From positions 1-41,094 of IMG/VR virus record IMGVR_UViG_3300004807_000046: a DNA stretch of 41,094 nucleotides; one strand, 5' to 3'. Positions 38,718-41,094 of this stretch are shown piece by piece. Each line of letters opens with the position of its first letter. Position 1 is the stretch's first letter. This DNA is from a virus. The notes under the pieces were generated by a model. It was not told where the DNA came from, ran no database searches, and worked only from the letters and a program-made list of their open reading frames with translations. Position numbers and translations under genes: made by a program.

Positions 38718-40462
38718 TGAAAACATTAACAAAAAAATTACAAGAAGAAATCTTTGTATGGGATGCAAATGCTTTTGGTGGCAAAGGTTATTGGTTTGTG
38801 TTGGGTAAAAATGGTGGGTATGGTAAGGCTGCCAGTAAAAAAGAAGCGGACATTTTGGGTAAACCAGAAATACCTAAAGAAACCGCAACACAAGAAACTG
38901 CATCAATAAGGCCTGTTAGTAATAACATTAAAGAAATACCTGTAAAAGAAACACTAGAACAGGCACCCGTAACTAATATTATCAAAGAAGTTAATAACAC
39001 AGAAACCATCATAAGAGAAGTTTCAAGTTATAATGAAGCTGCTCAGGTTAGAAAAACTAAATTGTCTGACCTCATTGCCAAAAAAATTATTGAAGGTGGT
39101 AACATTGGTTCTTCTATTAAATCTAGCATATCAGAAAAATCAAGAGCAAGATTAACGGGAATCAAAGAGGTATTTGATCCACTAAACATCGCAAAAAAAT
39201 TAACTGGCAATCTTGGTACAGCCATGTTAGGACGTGCAACTGGAAGAAAACAAGAAGATATTGAACACTTTACCGGAAACAAAGCTCTGTATACTAAAGT
39301 GGCAGAAGGACAAAAACAAAAAGTCCTAAAAGGTGATAGTGTTGCTAATGTGTTTGGTAAACTTTATAACTTAATGAAACAATACCATGAAGAAGATGTT
39401 ACTCGCATGGAATTGGAAAGAAGTGCCAAGAAATTTAGAGAAGAAGAAGAACAAACTTGGCACGAAGAGATTATTGCTGCACTAATGGGTAAAGGAACAA
39501 AACAAAAAAAACAAACCGCAAACAAAGAAGAAAACAAAAGTTGGTTTGATAAGATAAAAGAATTGTTTCAGGAATGGCAATCACTTAAAGATGTCTTTAA
39601 TATATTAAAGAAAATAGGTTCCAATGTTTGGAAAGGAATAGTAACTATCGGTGAAGCATTACTTGCTCCTGCAACCTTATGGTTATTAACTATTGGTGCA
39701 TCTACAGTTATGGCTTATTTCTTAGGCACCAAATTAAAAAATGCAATTGAAGAATCTCAGGCAAAACAAGCGGAAAAACTTGGTGGTCCTGAAGCAGTTA
39801 AGGCATTACAAGAAGAACAAAATAGTCGTAATGCATTAAACGAAAGTGGTATGCCAAATGAAGATGAATCTGCAGCAGTAGATAGAAAAGAAGCAGCTAT
39901 CCAAAAGAAACAGGATGCCATTGGAACATACATGCTTCAAAAAGGTTATGACAGATATAATGTCAAAAATTTATGGGGTGGAAAAACTTTTGATTATGTC
40001 TATAGAAAAGGTGGACCAAATGGTCAATTAGCACCACAATCCTTAGTTGATGAAGCGGAAAAATATGTTTCAGAAAATAGACAATTTCCAGCTCCCGTAT
40101 CAACTGCAACGAAGATGAAATTACCTAAAGAAGTTGCACCATCTACTGCTGGTGCTGGTAGAGGTTCATCCGAATCGGCCTCAACAGACGTAAGGCGAGT
40201 TGATATTCCAAGAGAGACAGCAATACCAACAGCACCTGCAGCAAATCCTTTAGGTGAAAGGGTGCAAGGTGTTATTAGTAAAAATAATGATATGAGGATG
40301 GAACAAAATATAGCTGCGAAAACTACTGTTATTGATAACTCAAAAAATATTACTGCTGGTGGTGGTTCAACAACAGAAGATATTACTACAAGTGCTATAC
40401 CTGTTCGTAATGATGAAGATACCTGGATGAAATTGCAGAGATTGAATTACAGAGCGGTATAA
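38717..40462 (+). CDS. Putative tape-measure/hub protein with membrane segment
   Basis: 581 residues, close to T4 gp29 tape measure (590). The N-terminus (EEIFVWDANAFGGKGYWFVL) is unusual. Residues ~115-258 are homologous to ~37-193 of the preceding protein (IGSSIKSSISEKSRARLTGI, FDPLNIAKKLTGNLG, IEHFTG). A helical region with Trp-rich WFDKIKELFQEWQSL leads to a hydrophobic segment at ~308-337 (IVTIGEALLAPATLWLLTIG, then ASTVMAYFLG), as tape measures often carry. Lys/Glu-rich helices and a flexible tail follow. It ends the plus operon just before a terminator. The tape-measure role is inferred from length, hydrophobic segment and place. Confidence 0.68.
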   Translation: MKTLTKKLQEEIFVWDANAFGGKGYWFVLGKNGGYGKAASKKEADILGKPEIPKETATQETASIRPVSNNIKEIPVKETLEQAPVTNIIKEVNNTETIIREVSSYNEAAQVRKTKLSDLIAKKIIEGGNIGSSIKSSISEKSRARLTGIKEVFDPLNIAKKLTGNLGTAMLGRATGRKQEDIEHFTGNKALYTKVAEGQKQKVLKGDSVANVFGKLYNLMKQYHEEDVTRMELERSAKKFREEEEQTWHEEIIAALMGKGTKQKKQTANKEENKSWFDKIKELFQEWQSLKDVFNILKKIGSNVWKGIVTIGEALLAPATLWLLTIGASTVMAYFLGTKLKNAIEESQAKQAEKLGGPEAVKALQEEQNSRNALNESGMPNEDESAAVDRKEAAIQKKQDAIGTYMLQKGYDRYNVKNLWGGKTFDYVYRKGGPNGQLAPQSLVDEAEKYVSENRQFPAPVSTATKMKLPKEVAPSTAGAGRGSSESASTDVRRVDIPRETAIPTAPAANPLGERVQGVISKNNDMRMEQNIAAKTTVIDNSKNITAGGGSTTEDITTSAIPVRNDEDTWMKLQRLNYRAV

Positions 40463-40465
40463 AAA

Positions 40466-40484
40466 ACCCCGCACTAGGCGGGGT
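40466..40484. terminator. Bidirectional intrinsic terminator
   Basis: ACCCCGC and GCGGGGT form a 7-bp stem around a 5-base loop, in the 29-bp gap between convergent genes. On the minus strand it is followed by six T residues, a strong terminator for gp32. On the plus strand it is followed by CTGTATTTT, a weaker T-rich tail. It is the clearest intrinsic terminator I saw. Confidence 0.9.
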
Positions 40485-40491
40485 CTGTATT

Positions 40492-41094
40492 TTAGTCATC
40501 AGCCAACTTGCTGAAATAGGCCAAATCGTCATCATCAGTAACCAACTCAGGTTCTTCCTGAACTGGTTTCTTAGGTGCAGACTTCAATGTCTCTACTGTG
40601 GTTTTAGGCATTGGTGTATCACCATTCAAACCTAGAACCTTTTCAAGGCGAGCCTTCAAGTCATCATAAGACTTGAATTCTTTGTCTGCAACCAACTCTG
40701 CAAGAGAGTGTTCTGACTTCCAAATCTTTTCCAATTCATCGTCATCATCAAGCAATGCTGATGGTGCAGCGAATTCAGACTTGTCATAGTTTTGATAACC
40801 AGCAACCTTGGTGATACGCAACTTGAAGTTAGCACCAGTCCACATATCAAATGGATTGATTGCTGTCTCATCTTCAAAAGCAGGATTCATTGCACCTGTA
40901 ATCTTCTCAAAAATCTTAGCACCGAACTTGAACAACTTAACTTGTCCTTCATTCTCTGGATGCTTAGGATCAGAAACGATATACACGTTAGCAATGTAAT
41001 TCAACTTACGTTTTTGCTTACGAACGATTTCTTTGTTGGCTTCAATGCCAGAATTCCACAACTTGTTATTGTGTTCACACACAGGACATTGTTG
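40492..41094 (-). CDS. 32: Single-stranded DNA-binding protein gp32, partial (N-terminus beyond right edge)
   Basis: The reading frame continues to the window edge (QQCPVCEHNNKLWN...), so the first ~80 residues are missing. CPVC is the second half of the gp32 zinc site. Core motifs: NYIANVYIVSDPKHPENEGQ, then VKLFKFGAKIFEKI, FEDETAINPFDMWTGANFKL and YDKSEFAAPSALLDDD. The acidic C-terminus (PELVTDDDDLAYFSKLADD) is the protein-interaction tail. gp32 coats ssDNA in replication, recombination and repair. It is convergent with the tail operon and probably differently timed, an inference from its role and the separating terminator. Confidence 0.96.
   Translation of the reverse strand, partial: QQCPVCEHNNKLWNSGIEANKEIVRKQKRKLNYIANVYIVSDPKHPENEGQVKLFKFGAKIFEKITGAMNPAFEDETAINPFDMWTGANFKLRITKVAGYQNYDKSEFAAPSALLDDDDELEKIWKSEHSLAELVADKEFKSYDDLKARLEKVLGLNGDTPMPKTTVETLKSAPKKPVQEEPELVTDDDDLAYFSKLADD

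Noticed and set aside
1-41094. tRNA genes, insertion sequences, integrase or attachment sites
   Set aside because: No cloverleaf, transposase or integrase was recognised by eye, and gaps between genes are too short to hold them.

Overview
The window is a dense block of virion genes from an AT-rich, T4-like contractile-tailed phage (myovirus). Recognisable T4 relatives are the baseplate wedge proteins gp6, gp8, gp25 and gp53, the hub proteins gp27, gp5 and gp26, the tube caps gp48 and gp54, head completion nuclease gp4, a gp51-like hub assembly factor and the ssDNA-binding protein gp32. The DUF4815 giant, the many Ala/Asn-rich fibers and the MTD-type fiber N-termini resemble marine or freshwater T4-like phages (cyanophage/pelagiphage-like 'far T4' phages). 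No host-specific metabolic gene is visible, so the host cannot be named.

Layout. Everything from position 1 to 34272 is on the minus strand. Read in transcription order from 34272 leftward: gp48 tube cap, gp53 wedge, gp27-like hub, gp5 OB-fold domain, an unknown helical protein, gp5 beta-helix spike, an unknown structural protein, gp25, gp6, a gp7-position wedge protein, a fiber, gp8, the 1992-residue DUF4815 protein and a 65-residue coiled-coil protein. Then comes a fiber/adhesin region: a 1028-residue fiber with an S74 autochaperone, two ~120-residue proteins, a 426-residue fiber, a coiled-coil protein, a C1q-tipped fiber, a 205-residue fiber, and a giant fiber of at least 1525 residues that runs off the left edge. 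From 34306 to 40462 the plus strand carries gp4, an unknown gene, a gp54/gp19-like tube protein, gp26, a 59-residue gp51-like gene and two partly paralogous tail proteins; the first has a lytic-transglycosylase-like domain and the second a membrane segment. A hairpin terminator separates this operon from convergent gp32, which is cut by the right edge.

How they work together: the minus-strand genes build the wedge, hub, spike and receptor-binding fibers. The plus-strand genes supply head completion, tube initiation, hub assembly and, probably, the tape measure and peptidoglycan hydrolase. Genes are packed with 1-bp TAATG overlaps or gaps of a few bases, and no gene-free stretch exceeds about 70 bp. 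T4-late-like NATAAATA motifs lie at a nearly constant 27-31 nt before several start codons.

Main points for a second look: (1) a late promoter buried in a hairpin that would hide the ribosome-binding site of the 121-residue gene, like the T4 gene e/soc/49 switch; (2) gp5 split into separate genes, with the hydrolase domain moved to the opposite operon; (3) one GxGY beta domain present in four unrelated baseplate proteins; (4) fibers built from all-alanine heptads, with long exact in-frame direct repeats; (5) a shared DGG(S/T)F C-terminus on three neighbouring proteins.
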